Below the pieces are notes generated by a model. It did no database searches. It was not told where the DNA came from and saw only the letters and a list, made by a program, of their open reading frames with translations. A stretch of DNA of 64,000 bases, taken from contig JAJRQT010000135.1 of NCBI GenBank assembly GCA_024280115.1, positions 1 through 64,000 on the forward strand, written 5' to 3'. Shown here in pieces: positions 17,941 to 27,210 of this stretch; the first letter of the stretch is position 1, and every line of letters starts with the position of its first letter. The translations under genes were made by a program, and so were the position numbers. The stretch comes from Bacteroidota bacterium (lineage in GTDB: Bacteria > Bacteroidota > Bacteroidia > Cytophagales > Cyclobacteriaceae).

Positions 17941-18312
17941 GCAAAGATTTCCATTTTTGCATTTAAAGGAGCTAAAAACCCATTTTTAATTTTTCGAATA
18001 ACTTAAATACTCTTTAAAACTTGCTTTGCTTAGATTTGTTAATTGGAATATTATCAGTCCGCATTATTTGATTTTGACTCAAAATGAGGCATTTCTACGC
18101 TAAGTATTTGATTAATGCTTTAAATTTAAAACAAAACTTACTTAACCTAATTTTACAACTGTTTGATAAAGTCCTATAATACCCTAGATTTGAATTTACT
18201 TTTACTATTAGTCTCACACAATTGAAAGAACATTTAGAAAAGGCTTTATTTTTTTAAAAAATATTGCTGTGGATATTTAATAAAAAGTCGCATTTAGTAA
18301 ATAAGAAATGAC
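17941..18312. other. Intergenic region upstream of the response regulator
   Basis: About 370 bp, very AT-rich. It must hold the promoter of the response regulator, but I find no convincing TTG/TAnnTTTG pair. No open frame with coding character. Confidence 0.3.
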
Positions 18313-18732
18313 ATGTCAAATACAGATGAAAATAACTTTTACTCAGTAATGCTTATCGATGACAATGAAATCGATAATTTGATTAATCAAAAAATGATTG
18401 AGGCCGCTAGTATTACTCAACATATTTATACTCATACCGGGGCACGCAGCGCTATTGAATTTTTGAAAAATATTGAAAAGCTGGAAGATGTTGCAGCATC
18501 GATTTTACCCGATGTTATTTTCCTCGATATAGATATGCCTCTGATGGATGGCTTCCAATTTCTGGATGAGTTTGAAAAACTCCAGAATAAAACGAAATCA
18601 AAGTGTAAAATTGTAATGCTTACATCTTCCATAAATCCACAAGATGTAAACAAGTCTAAGGAGTATCCTTATGTTAAAAAGTATATCAATAAGCCTTTGA
18701 GCCAGGAAAATCTTGAAAAATTAGATATATAG
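18313..18732 (+). CDS. Single-domain response regulator
   Basis: 139 residues, receiver domain only. The acidic pocket is in MLIDDNE, the phosphoacceptor Asp in VIFLDIDMPLMDG, the Thr/Ser switch in VMLTSS, and the Lys in INKPLS. There is no output domain, so it probably shuttles phosphate or binds a partner. No histidine kinase lies in the window. The I-D-D-N-E-I-D-N start is typical of Bacteroidota CheY-like orphans. Confidence 0.85.
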   Translation: MSNTDENNFYSVMLIDDNEIDNLINQKMIEAASITQHIYTHTGARSAIEFLKNIEKLEDVAASILPDVIFLDIDMPLMDGFQFLDEFEKLQNKTKSKCKIVMLTSSINPQDVNKSKEYPYVKKYINKPLSQENLEKLDI

Positions 18733-18953
18733 TTTGATATATCGTTTTATTTGCGATTGTACATAAAATCCACAATCTGCATTATGCCCGTCCTATATAA
18801 TTATCAGGCGGGCTTTCATCATAATATCCGCCGCGATAATGTAATCTCATTATTATTGCTTGAATCCACAAGTTGCCGGCTATCGCCTGGCTGCAAGACC
18901 GGCGAAAACGATCTCAGTGAAATAAAGACAGTATTAGAGTTGAGGCTTCTTTA

Positions 18954-20399
18954 CTATTCCTTACTTAAACTATTAATAAAATCTTCATCGATATTTACCA
19001 ATAGAATAGGTGTGAAATAATCTAATTCTACATTCTTGATTTTTTCTGCAAGATTTTGGATTTTGGATTTTTTGTTCTTTTTAGAATCGCTGATGGAGAT
19101 TTTAAGCATTTTAGTAAAAATTACAATGTGCTCACAAGCGTCTTTTCCTAGTAAGCGGATTTGTCTCTGAATACTATTGATCAACTGATTGAACAAATCA
19201 TAATCTCTCACCATACAATATTGCAATGCCAAAACTGTTTTAATCTCCAACTGTGCAGCCGGATATTTCTTCAGGCTAATTTCATTTAACAAGTTGTTCA
19301 CCCACCTCGCTGCTTTATCATAAGTTTTATTGTAATAGCACGACAGCGCTCTGTAGATAACATAGGTAATGTAGTTTGGAATATCATTTTTATCCGGCTC
19401 AAAATCATGGAATAATCCTTCATTTTCTTCAGACATATCATCCACAATGCCCATTCGTACATGACGTTTTATTTTTGTCATTAAAAACTGGGCAGGATAA
19501 GTATAGAGTGTATAATTGGACAGCAAATCTGAACAGGAATCATTCACTTCTTCAAAGTAATTTTCTGCTTTTCTAAATACTTTGTAATGATCGTAATACT
19601 CAAGTTTAAGATATTCAAATACAATCCTCAAATGATAATAGATGGAATCAAGGCTATAATCCTCAAATATTTTTTGAACATTCACTATAATATCTTCGAT
19701 TGGCTCAAGATCACCTTCGATAGTCTCTTCTTTTTCTACATAGAGCCGGTGATATATATTGATGCAGCTTTGATATACATACAACCTGTGCGATTTGTAC
19801 AAACTACACACATTGTTCATTTCTTTACTCATCAGTGACAATTCCAACTTAGAAGTCTCATCACCTGAAAGCGCATAAATCCCATATTTCTTAAAATATT
19901 CTGCCAACAGGTCCTCTGCTTTATCAACGGCTAGCGTATAAGCTACATGCTTGTTGTAGAGTTGAGAGTAGTTGAAATAATCAGCCGTATTTATATGAAG
20001 CTTCTTTAAAAACTTATAAACTATTGTCAGTTCATTAGACAAGTCATAATCCAATAACTCCTTTTCAAGTTTTTTAAGGGTGGCAACTGCGATGGCTTTT
20101 TTCTTGGTAAATATGATCTCATTAATATTGGCAACTTTTTTCAGAATATCGGTGCGCGGATTTTCCATCTGTTGCAAAAGGTACTCTTCGATTTTCTGAT
20201 TGAGTCGTGATCTGAGTGTATAGTAAGCATTGGTATTCACATCCAATTCTTCCATAATTTTGTTATCCGACTGCTGTTTTTCTCGCATAGCGCGGAGAAG
20301 AAAAGCTGATTTGTCTGCACTGCTGTCAATGAGAGAATCATAGATTGCTACAAAGTCCTCCTCTGAAAGTTGCTTAATAATGTTTTTGAGCTTAGCCAT
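18954..20399 (-). CDS. Conserved helical protein of unknown function
   Basis: 481 residues, almost entirely alpha-helical, without signal peptide or membrane segment. It begins MAKLKNIIKQLSEEDFVAIY and is rich in Leu, Tyr, Lys and Glu throughout, with TPR/SEL-like helical hairpins (for example YVIYRALSCYYNKTYDKAAR). The first 100 residues are regularly charged and could bind another protein or nucleic acid. I recognise it only as a type of hypothetical protein seen in Cytophagales. It is monocistronic and convergent with the response regulator. Confidence 0.6.
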   Translation of the reverse strand: MAKLKNIIKQLSEEDFVAIYDSLIDSSADKSAFLLRAMREKQQSDNKIMEELDVNTNAYYTLRSRLNQKIEEYLLQQMENPRTDILKKVANINEIIFTKKKAIAVATLKKLEKELLDYDLSNELTIVYKFLKKLHINTADYFNYSQLYNKHVAYTLAVDKAEDLLAEYFKKYGIYALSGDETSKLELSLMSKEMNNVCSLYKSHRLYVYQSCINIYHRLYVEKEETIEGDLEPIEDIIVNVQKIFEDYSLDSIYYHLRIVFEYLKLEYYDHYKVFRKAENYFEEVNDSCSDLLSNYTLYTYPAQFLMTKIKRHVRMGIVDDMSEENEGLFHDFEPDKNDIPNYITYVIYRALSCYYNKTYDKAARWVNNLLNEISLKKYPAAQLEIKTVLALQYCMVRDYDLFNQLINSIQRQIRLLGKDACEHIVIFTKMLKISISDSKKNKKSKIQNLAEKIKNVELDYFTPILLVNIDEDFINSLSKE

Positions 20400-20535
20400 T
20401 CTGCGTTCTTAAAAAATAAGGGAATAAAAATTAATATTTCTATTACTTCAATGAATGTAATATTTAACCGCAAAAGTTAATAAAAAAATTGAATTATCAA
20501 GGTTTAATGCTAAAAATTTTAGTTTGCGGGAAATT

Positions 20536-23031
20536 TTACTTCTTATTTTTTGCTTGGAATGCTTTCTTCCCTGAGTCTAAAAACGATATAAAATTACTGA
20601 TACTCAGATCGTAAGATTTTGGTTCTACGAGTACTTCTTCATCATAATTCATAATGATGTAAAATGGTTGTGCATTATTATTGAACTTTCTGATTTGCAG
20701 GTCAGCATTTTGCTTACCTATTGATTTTTTTACTTTATTATCATAATCAGAAGTGTACCATTCCGATTCTGGCAAATCAGTTTTATCATCTACATAAAGC
20801 GCCAGCATAATAAAATCATTGCTCAATCTTTTTCGAACTTCCGGGTCGGACCAGACCCTTGCCTCCATCTCGCGACAGTTTACGCATCCATGGCCGGTGA
20901 AGTCGATAAATATTGGTTTTTTCTGCTCCCTGGCACAAGCCAGCGCCTGCTCATAATCGAAATAACCTTTGATCCCATGCGGGAAATGTAAGAAATCAGA
21001 ATATTTTGGTTGATCACATAATTTTTCTTCATCAGCAACGCTATAAAACTGGCTATTGTTTCCAGCTTCCATCAGGTTAAAATCATGCGTAGAGATCGGG
21101 GGAAGATATCCTGCCAAAGCCTTTAACGGAGCGCCAAACATACCCGGAATGAGGTACATCACAAAGGTAAATGTTAATATTGCAAAGATCAACCTTGGAA
21201 CACCCAGTACCTCCATCGGGCTATCATTTGGCAGCCTGATTTTACCCATCAGATAAAGCCCCATAAAGGAGAAAATCACAATCCAGAAAGCAAGGTAAAC
21301 TTCCCTGTCCAATATACCCCAGTGATATGCCTGATCTGCTATGCTTATAAATTTCAACGCAAAAGCAAGTTCTAAAAATCCCAATACCACTTTTACAGAA
21401 TTGAGCCATCCACCGGATTTAGGCAATGAATTTAACCACTCGGGGAATATGGCAAAAAGTGTGAAAGGAATGGCAAAAGCCATCGCAAAAGCAAACATTC
21501 CAAGAATTGGTTTTACAATCTGGCCTCCAGCCGCTTCAACTAAAATACTACCTACAATCGGACCGGTACAGGAAAATGATACCAATACTAGTGTGAATGC
21601 CATAAAAAATATTCCTGCAATTCCACCTTTGTCTGCCTGCTGATCCGCTTTGTTAACCCATGAGCTGGGCAAGGTTATTTCAAATAATCCAAAAAACGAA
21701 AGTGCAAATACTACAAAAACGGTAAAGAATATGAGGTTAGGTATCCAATTTGTCGCCAATTCATTGGCCATTTCCGGGCCCATAAATGGGGCGACAATAG
21801 AGCCAATGAGTGTGTAAATCAGCACAATCGAAAACCCATAAAACAATGCATTCCTGATTCCTTGTTTCCTGCTTTTAGCCTTTCCTGTAAAAAAGGTGAC
21901 CGTCATTGGGATCATTGGAAATACACAAGGTGTGAATAAAGCAGCAAGACCTGCCAGGAAGGCGATGATCATAAAGCTTAATAGTGAATAAGGCGAATAA
22001 GAATCTCTTGATTTAAGAAGCCCTGTTTTAGTTTTACCCGGTGCTACAACTTCTGAATTGGCCACATTTTTACCAAAACTAAAATCCTCTTCGAAAGGAA
22101 TGCATTTCCCATCAACATCGGAGCAAACCTGGTATTCGATCGTTCCGGAAATTCCAAAATCTTCCTTAATAATTTTTATACGTTGATGAAACTCTGCTTT
22201 TTCTTTAAAATAGGTCACATCTCCTTCAAAGATCTTATCGTATTTTTTCTTAGCACCAATTGGCTTTATCTCACCGATCAATTTATAACTCTCATTTTCA
22301 ACGTAGGTAAACGTTGCTGGAATTGGCCCGGGATCCAGGTCAACATCAGAAGAATATAAATACCAACCTTCATCAATGTCAGCTTTAAAAATCAAATCAA
22401 TTTCATCTCCAGGCTCAGCAGATTTGTTTGAAAGGCTAAAAGTCCATGAAGCAGGCTTTAAAACACCTCCTGTACTTTTTGAAGTATTGTCTGAAGAAGG
22501 GAGCTGCAAAGCTTGTGTTTGAAATTGTTTAGGGGAATTGGCATCAGTTTGTACTCCATCGCTTATAACTTTGAAATTATTGAAAGCGAAATCATCATCA
22601 AATGGAATGCATTTCCCATCAATATCCGAACACACCTGGTAGGAGTAACTACCCCTGATTACTGGATTTTCACCGGTTATTTTTATTTTTTGCCGGAACT
22701 CTCCAAGGCCTTTAAAATAGGTGACATCACCCTCAAAGATCTCGTCATACTTAAGCTTTGGATGAATCGGTGTTATTTCCCCCAGCAACTCATAACTTGA
22801 ATTGGGTTCAAAAATAAACTCTGTGACCATCGGTCCAACATCAGGGTCAAAGTCAGAAGAATACAAATACCAATTAGGGTCTATGAGCGCTTTAAAAATC
22901 AGCTCTACCTCATCTCCAACTTTTACATCTTTTTTCGAAACATCATAACTCCATTTCGCCGGTTCAAGAATCTGAGCGCTAAGTCCATGGAGGATGAATA
23001 AAACAAAAAATAAAACAGACAACTTTTTCAT
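20536..23031 (-). CDS. dsbD: Thiol:disulfide interchange protein DsbD with two N-terminal sensor domains
   Basis: 831 residues: signal peptide (1-19), two homologous nDsbD-like domains (about 22-165 and 188-330), a CcdA-type membrane core (about 355-645) with Cys in LFTPCVFPM and SFSCTGP, and a C-terminal thioredoxin domain with the pair GCVNC at about 716-719. Both N-terminal domains keep the cysteine pair V-C-S-D-(I/V)-D-G-K-C-I-P-F. DsbD carries electrons from cytoplasmic thioredoxin to periplasmic disulfides. Most DsbD proteins have one sensor domain, so the duplication is unusual. Confidence 0.85.
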   Translation of the reverse strand: MKKLSVLFFVLFILHGLSAQILEPAKWSYDVSKKDVKVGDEVELIFKALIDPNWYLYSSDFDPDVGPMVTEFIFEPNSSYELLGEITPIHPKLKYDEIFEGDVTYFKGLGEFRQKIKITGENPVIRGSYSYQVCSDIDGKCIPFDDDFAFNNFKVISDGVQTDANSPKQFQTQALQLPSSDNTSKSTGGVLKPASWTFSLSNKSAEPGDEIDLIFKADIDEGWYLYSSDVDLDPGPIPATFTYVENESYKLIGEIKPIGAKKKYDKIFEGDVTYFKEKAEFHQRIKIIKEDFGISGTIEYQVCSDVDGKCIPFEEDFSFGKNVANSEVVAPGKTKTGLLKSRDSYSPYSLLSFMIIAFLAGLAALFTPCVFPMIPMTVTFFTGKAKSRKQGIRNALFYGFSIVLIYTLIGSIVAPFMGPEMANELATNWIPNLIFFTVFVVFALSFFGLFEITLPSSWVNKADQQADKGGIAGIFFMAFTLVLVSFSCTGPIVGSILVEAAGGQIVKPILGMFAFAMAFAIPFTLFAIFPEWLNSLPKSGGWLNSVKVVLGFLELAFALKFISIADQAYHWGILDREVYLAFWIVIFSFMGLYLMGKIRLPNDSPMEVLGVPRLIFAILTFTFVMYLIPGMFGAPLKALAGYLPPISTHDFNLMEAGNNSQFYSVADEEKLCDQPKYSDFLHFPHGIKGYFDYEQALACAREQKKPIFIDFTGHGCVNCREMEARVWSDPEVRKRLSNDFIMLALYVDDKTDLPESEWYTSDYDNKVKKSIGKQNADLQIRKFNNNAQPFYIIMNYDEEVLVEPKSYDLSISNFISFLDSGKKAFQAKNKK

Positions 23032-23227
23032 AATCTACTTCACATAAAATTTAACGGCCAAAGATGAATTATTCGCTTCATCCAAATTGTTACCAAAATG
23101 ACATGTAATAATGTACCTCATCCTAAACATTGACAATATAACGGTTGAGCGACATCCTATGTTTACCATTTCGACCAATATCAGAAATCTAAAGTATTTT
23201 AAATGTCGTTAGTTAAACTCCTATTAT

Positions 23228-23280
23228 CCCTCTCTGGAGAGGGTGAAGGCCTGCCCACCGGATCAGGTGGGGAGAGGTAA
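23228..23280. repeat. Palindromic intergenic repeat
   Basis: The gap between dsbD and the dipeptidase holds CCCTCTCTGGAGAGGG, a near-perfect 16-bp palindrome, followed by a GC-rich stretch with CCCACCGGATCAGGTGGGG, itself an inverted repeat. Base composition is unlike the AT-rich flanks. It looks like a dispersed REP/BOX-type element; the rest of the 343-bp gap (23032-23374) shows nothing else. Confidence 0.55.
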
Positions 23281-23374
23281 GACAATTATCTTCTTAACTA
23301 AACGGCATTGATTAATAATACTTTTTACCACGCATTGGCAACATCATTTATACATTAACACCAATTGATATCTA

Positions 23375-24751
23375 TTATTTTTTGAGCAATGCAAAATGCT
23401 TGTGAAACAGGATAATCGTTTCTATTCCCTTTAAAAAATTATTAACTCCAAAACTTTCATTTGGTGAATGAATTGCATCAGAATCCAGCCCAAGACCAAG
23501 AAGTATGGAATTTAATCCCAATTCCTTTTCGAAAAGTGCAACAATAGGAATACTGCCTCCATCCCTGGTAGGAATTGGTTTTTTACCCCAGCCTTCTTCA
23601 TAGGCATTTTCAGCAGCTTTGTAGGCGATGGAATCAATTGGCGTCACAGCGGGCTCTCCTCCATGATGTGCAGTCACCACAACCTTCACTTGTGGCGGAG
23701 CAATGGACTTAAAGTGATTTGTGAACAATTTGGTGATTTCATCACTGTTTTGATTCGGCACCAACCTCATGGATATTTTAGCATGAGCTTTAGAGGGCAA
23801 TACGGTTTTAGCTCCCTCACCGGTATAACCTCCCCAAATACCATTTACGTCCAAAGTTGGCCTGATTCCCAATTGTTCCAGGGCAGTGTAACCCACCTCT
23901 CCTGCTAAGGCATCAACTTCCAATTCTTTCTTATACTCTTCCTCGCTAAATGGCGCCGTGGCAATTTTTATTCTATCCTCTTCAGACAATTCAACTACCT
24001 TATCATAGAAACCTGGTATGGTAATTCTGTTATTTTCATCGGTCAGGGAAGCGATCATCTTACTCAGAATATTTATCGGATTCCCGACAGCACCACCATA
24101 AGTCCCGGAGTGCAAGTCCCTGTTGGGCCCGGTCACTTCTACCTCCATATAGCTCAATCCTTTCAAGCCGGTGGTGATGGAAGGATGTTCGAGTGACAGC
24201 ATGCTGGTATCGGAAATCAGGATCACATCAGCGGCCAATTTTTCTTTGTTAGCAGTAACAAATATTCCAAGGTTCTCAGATCCTACTTCCTCCTCCCCTT
24301 CAATCATAAATTTTACATTGCAATAATGACTTTTCAAACTTGACATGGCATCAAAGGCCTTCAGATGGGCATAAAATTGACCTTTATCGTCTGCTGATCC
24401 CCTGGCATAAATTTTATCGTCCCTAATCTCAGGTTCAAATGGTGGAGAATCCCACAATTCTATCGGATCTACAGGCTGAACATCATAATGGCCATATACT
24501 AAAACCGTAGGTAATGAAGGATCGATGATCTTTTCTGCATACACGATAGGGTTTCCCGCTGTCTCACATATCTCGGCATTGTCAACACCGGCTTCTTCAA
24601 ATTTTTCTTTTATATACTCAGCAGTTTGAATGATTTCTTCCTTTTTTGTACTGTCAGAGCTTATTGATGGGATTCTGAGCAACTCAAATAGTTCTGTTAA
24701 AAATCGGTCTTTGTTTTGGTCGATGTATTTTTTGAATTCAGCGTGTTCCAT
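23375..24751 (-). CDS. M20-family dipeptidase (zinc peptidase)
   Basis: 458 residues, no signal peptide. Metal ligands lie in VYGHYDVQPVDP, the bridging Asp in ARGSADDKGQ, the catalytic Glu pair in IEGEEEVGSEN, and a C-terminal His in DAIHSPNE. A dimerisation lid (DLHSGTYGGAVGNP) is present. The family includes cytosolic non-specific dipeptidases and carnosinases. Substrate not readable. Confidence 0.85.
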   Translation of the reverse strand: MEHAEFKKYIDQNKDRFLTELFELLRIPSISSDSTKKEEIIQTAEYIKEKFEEAGVDNAEICETAGNPIVYAEKIIDPSLPTVLVYGHYDVQPVDPIELWDSPPFEPEIRDDKIYARGSADDKGQFYAHLKAFDAMSSLKSHYCNVKFMIEGEEEVGSENLGIFVTANKEKLAADVILISDTSMLSLEHPSITTGLKGLSYMEVEVTGPNRDLHSGTYGGAVGNPINILSKMIASLTDENNRITIPGFYDKVVELSEEDRIKIATAPFSEEEYKKELEVDALAGEVGYTALEQLGIRPTLDVNGIWGGYTGEGAKTVLPSKAHAKISMRLVPNQNSDEITKLFTNHFKSIAPPQVKVVVTAHHGGEPAVTPIDSIAYKAAENAYEEGWGKKPIPTRDGGSIPIVALFEKELGLNSILLGLGLDSDAIHSPNESFGVNNFLKGIETIILFHKHFALLKK

Positions 24752-24893
24752 TATTATGTTTTTTAAAAAGTCTAAATAATCCGTAATAAAATTATGTATT
24801 CTAAACCCTAAAAGAGGTTTTGAATTGCGGTTCGCAAGATATTAAATAGGGAATTGAATAACTATGAGAAATTATAAATAAATAAAAAACTTA

Positions 24894-24923
24894 TTGAATA
24901 TTGAAAGTCGTTAATTATCTTTG
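24894..24923 (+). promoter_or_regulatory. Promoter of tRNA-Gly
   Basis: TTG at 24894-24896, 19-nt spacer, TATCTTTG at 24916-24923: a full match to the Bacteroidota consensus, 27 nt before the tRNA. Confidence 0.65.
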
Positions 24924-24950
24924 CACTCCCTTTGTAAAAAGAAGGAAAAA

Positions 24951-25023
<73 letters not shown>

Positions 25024-25198
25024 CTTTTTTATTTATTGACTTCTTGATCTGGTCGATTTAGGAACGTATCAAAAGGATGCAGAAAAATCTAAATATTTTA
25101 GTTATTGAAGCTATTACCTTCTCTTCAAACAACGCTTCCACTTCTCAACACTTCAAGAATCATAAAATTACCAAGATTTTGGCTAATAATTAGTCGAT

Positions 25199-25283
25199 GC
25201 CCGGATGGTGGAATTGGTAGACACGCAGGACTTAAAATCCTGTGGCCGTTAAGGCCGTGTGGGTTCAAGTCCCACTCCGGGTA
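25199..25283 (+). tRNA. tRNA-Leu (UAA)
   Basis: 85 nt with a long variable arm. Acceptor GCCCGGA pairs with TCCGGGT (G-U first pair), anticodon loop CTTAAAA gives UAA, T-loop GGTTCAAGTCC, discriminator A as leucine tRNAs require. CCA is not encoded. The accessory region starts immediately behind it. Confidence 0.95.
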
Positions 25284-25292
25284 CATTTAAGA

Positions 25293-25325
25293 CCCCTTAA
25301 TATATTGATATTGAGGGGCTTATTT
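25293..25325 (+). terminator. Terminator-like hairpin after tRNA-Leu
   Basis: CCCCTTAATAT pairs with ATATTGAGGGG (one wobble) around a 4-nt loop, followed by a T-rich stretch. Confidence 0.55.
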
Positions 25326-25330
25326 GTTTA

Positions 25331-25352
25331 TAGGGTGTAAATAGGGTGTAAA
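25331..25352 (+). repeat. Two tandem 11-bp repeats next to tRNA-Leu
   Basis: TAGGGTGTAAA occurs twice head to tail. Such short repeats behind a tRNA 3' end resemble arm-type sites left by tyrosine integrases. No integrase gene is present in the window. Confidence 0.45.
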
Positions 25353-25434
25353 AAGAAGGAATAGAGCCTTTGATATTGGATTATATTAGAAATGATTTGT
25401 TGACACAGAGGCCTTTTATAAATGATTAAACAAT

Positions 25435-26074
25435 ATGAAAAAACTCATCATAATTATAGGATTAATTCTTGTTCAATATAGTACTTATAGCCAAGAACTT
25501 GAAGTTTTTAAAAGTGATTCAATAACAGCTGTTAGAAATTTTATTTACATAACCGGTAATGCAAACTCATAGTTAAAGTCCGGTGCGGTAATATTCTCAA
25601 GAATTAAAAACTATAATACTGGCCAAGAAATATTTGGTTTCTCCATTGCAACCACATCTTCAGATTCACGATCTAGAGAAATACCAGAAGGAGTAACAAT
25701 ATTGATAAAGCATATTGATAAAGCATCTTGATAACTCAATAACAGAAATATATACTGAATCTGGTGAATACAGTCAAAGAGAAAAGTCTGCTGTAATAGC
25801 TGGAGGAGGCAAATATATTGCATTTGCAACCACAATAAGTACATATAGCTACTCATATAGTTGTGAAATTTCAAGGGATGATTTAAAAAAAATTGCTCAA
25901 TGGGGGATTACCAAAATGAGAATTGACATTCCTGGGCCTGGCTGGAAGGATTTTGACTTAGGTAATAATCCTGCAGCGGCTAAAAAACAGTTAAAATTAT
26001 TAGCCAGTATGGCCAAGAAGATTGATAATTTAAATATGGAAGAGGTTAAACCTGATAGTTATAATGGATTTTAA
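25435..26074 (+). pseudogene. Decayed secreted protein gene (nonsense plus 13-bp duplication)
   Basis: ATG at 25435 gives a signal peptide (MKKLIIIIGLILVQYST then YSQE) and reads on to an in-frame TAG at 25570-25572. The same frame continues (SGAVIFSRIKNYNTGQEIFG) until a perfect 13-bp tandem duplication of ATTGATAAAGCAT (25701-25713 and 25714-25726) shifts it. Removing one copy joins I-L-I-K-H to L-D-N-S-I-T-E and the remaining 110 residues to 26074 (SYSCEISRDDLKKIAQWG). The original product was about 210 residues, exported, with no family recognised. Confidence 0.7.
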
Positions 26075-26400
26075 TTAATCCTTTTAAAAAAGCATTAAAA
26101 TTTAAATCTGTCCTGTGAAAAAATTTGCCTACCGATGGCGATTAGTGATTGACAATCCAGTTTAAAAATAACCCCCTTTTGAAGGAGATTAATATTTACT
26201 CATTAACCTTTCAAACCTATCATAATACCATAAACCATATTACTTTTTCTTTCAAGAGCTTCAATACTTTTCATTGTTCCGGTTTGTTTGTCTCTGTAAT
26301 GTAATTTTTTTAGCTTCTCAAAGTTATTTTAGAAATGATTTAATTAACAAAAGTGAAACTAATACATTATATTTATGTTTGTTAAGTAAATAATTTAATC
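26075..26400. other. Intergenic region with candidate PadR1 promoter
   Basis: 326 bp. TATGTTTG at 26374-26381 matches the -7 consensus 20 nt before the PadR start, but no TTG is well placed. GTTAAGTAAATAATTTA beside it recalls the A-A-G-T-A-A-A motif repeated before the second PadR gene. Confidence 0.35.
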
Positions 26401-26727
26401 ATGATTGAACACTCGCTTGGAGAATTTGAAGAATTGGTGCTACTGGTAGTAGCTGCAAATCACACAAAAGCATACGGCGTTTTAATTCTTGAAAACCTGG
26501 AAGAGAAACTCAATAAAAAGGTCAACATCTCGGCAATTCACGTGGCGTTGAAGCGCATGGAAAATAAAGGATTTGTCATCTCAAAGTTCGGTGGCATCAC
26601 CAAAGAGCGCGGCGGAAGGAGAAAGAAATTTTATAACATCACGGCTCTGGGGAAAAAAGTACTGGATCACCAGTATGCCTTGAGAACGAGTATTTACAAG
26701 CAAATTCCCGAAATCTCATTTGGTTGA
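26401..26727 (+). CDS. PadR-family transcriptional regulator (first copy)
   Basis: 108 residues, winged helix with the PadR signature: LGEFEELVLLVVAANHTKAYG, ISAIHVALKRMENKGFV, GGRRKKFYNITALGKKVL. Small PadR proteins without a long C-terminal helix usually repress adjacent transporter genes. The TGA overlaps an ATG by 1 nt (26727), which I read as the former start of the permease gene now interrupted by the GxxExxY element. Paralogue of the PadR at 36459. Confidence 0.85.
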   Translation: MIEHSLGEFEELVLLVVAANHTKAYGVLILENLEEKLNKKVNISAIHVALKRMENKGFVISKFGGITKERGGRRKKFYNITALGKKVLDHQYALRTSIYKQIPEISFG

Positions 26728-26781
26728 TGAAAACCAAAAAGTTGTCTGAATCAGGATATACAGGATTAAACGATTAACAGG

Positions 26782-27210
26782 ATGAAAGAAGAGATAAAAG
26801 ATGAATTAACTTATAAGAATATAGGTTGTGCTATGAAAATTCATAACACGTTAGGGAATGCCTGCTTGCCGGCAAGGCAGGGCTTTCCTTCGGTCGCCGA
26901 AGGCTTGCCGAAGATGCGACAAGAGGTGATCTATCAAAGATGTATGGTAATAGAAATGGAGAAACAAGGACTGGGTTTTGCCAGAGAGGAAGAAATGCCC
27001 ATTTTTTATGAAGAACTACAAGTAGGGTCAAGGCCTGCTGATTTCGTAGTTGAAAATCAAGTACTTGTAGAACCTAAAGCAACTATCACATTAGAAGATG
27101 TCCATCTTGCACAAGGGTTAAATTACCTGACAGCTTATAAAATTGACAAAGGATTATTGATAAATTTTGGGGCAAAGAGTCCGGAAGTAAAGCGATTATT
27201 TAGAAAGTGA
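26782..27210 (+). CDS. GxxExxY protein, degenerate copy (PD-(D/E)XK-like)
   Basis: 142 residues. It matches the GxxExxY family (PDDEXK_3 nuclease-like fold): ELTYKNIGCAMKIHNTLGN, GFAREEEMPIFYEE, ADFVVENQV, LAQGLNYLTAYKID, GLLINFGAKS. Compared with the intact copy at 35606, an insertion of about 20 residues destroys the G-F-Q-E-V-I-Y motif, R-R-A-D-F is R-P-A-D-F, and the catalytic E-L-K is E-P-K. It is probably inactive though the frame is open. The stop overlaps the GTG of the permease. Confidence 0.7.
   Translation: MKEEIKDELTYKNIGCAMKIHNTLGNACLPARQGFPSVAEGLPKMRQEVIYQRCMVIEMEKQGLGFAREEEMPIFYEELQVGSRPADFVVENQVLVEPKATITLEDVHLAQGLNYLTAYKIDKGLLINFGAKSPEVKRLFRK
26862..26921 (+). repeat. Palindromic insertion inside the GxxExxY gene
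   Basis: Two GC-rich palindromes, CCTGCTTGCCGGCAAGGCAGG minus its last base for brevity, and CCTTCGGtcgCCGAAGG, sit where the intact paralogue reads directly from GGCAACGG to CAGGAAGTTAT. The added stretch keeps the frame. It looks like a REP-type repeat insertion. Confidence 0.6.

Noticed and set aside
18751..19020. 89-codon plus-strand frame after the response regulator
   Set aside because: It overlaps the end of the 481-residue gene, has no family signal, and its middle is a GC-rich intergenic stretch.
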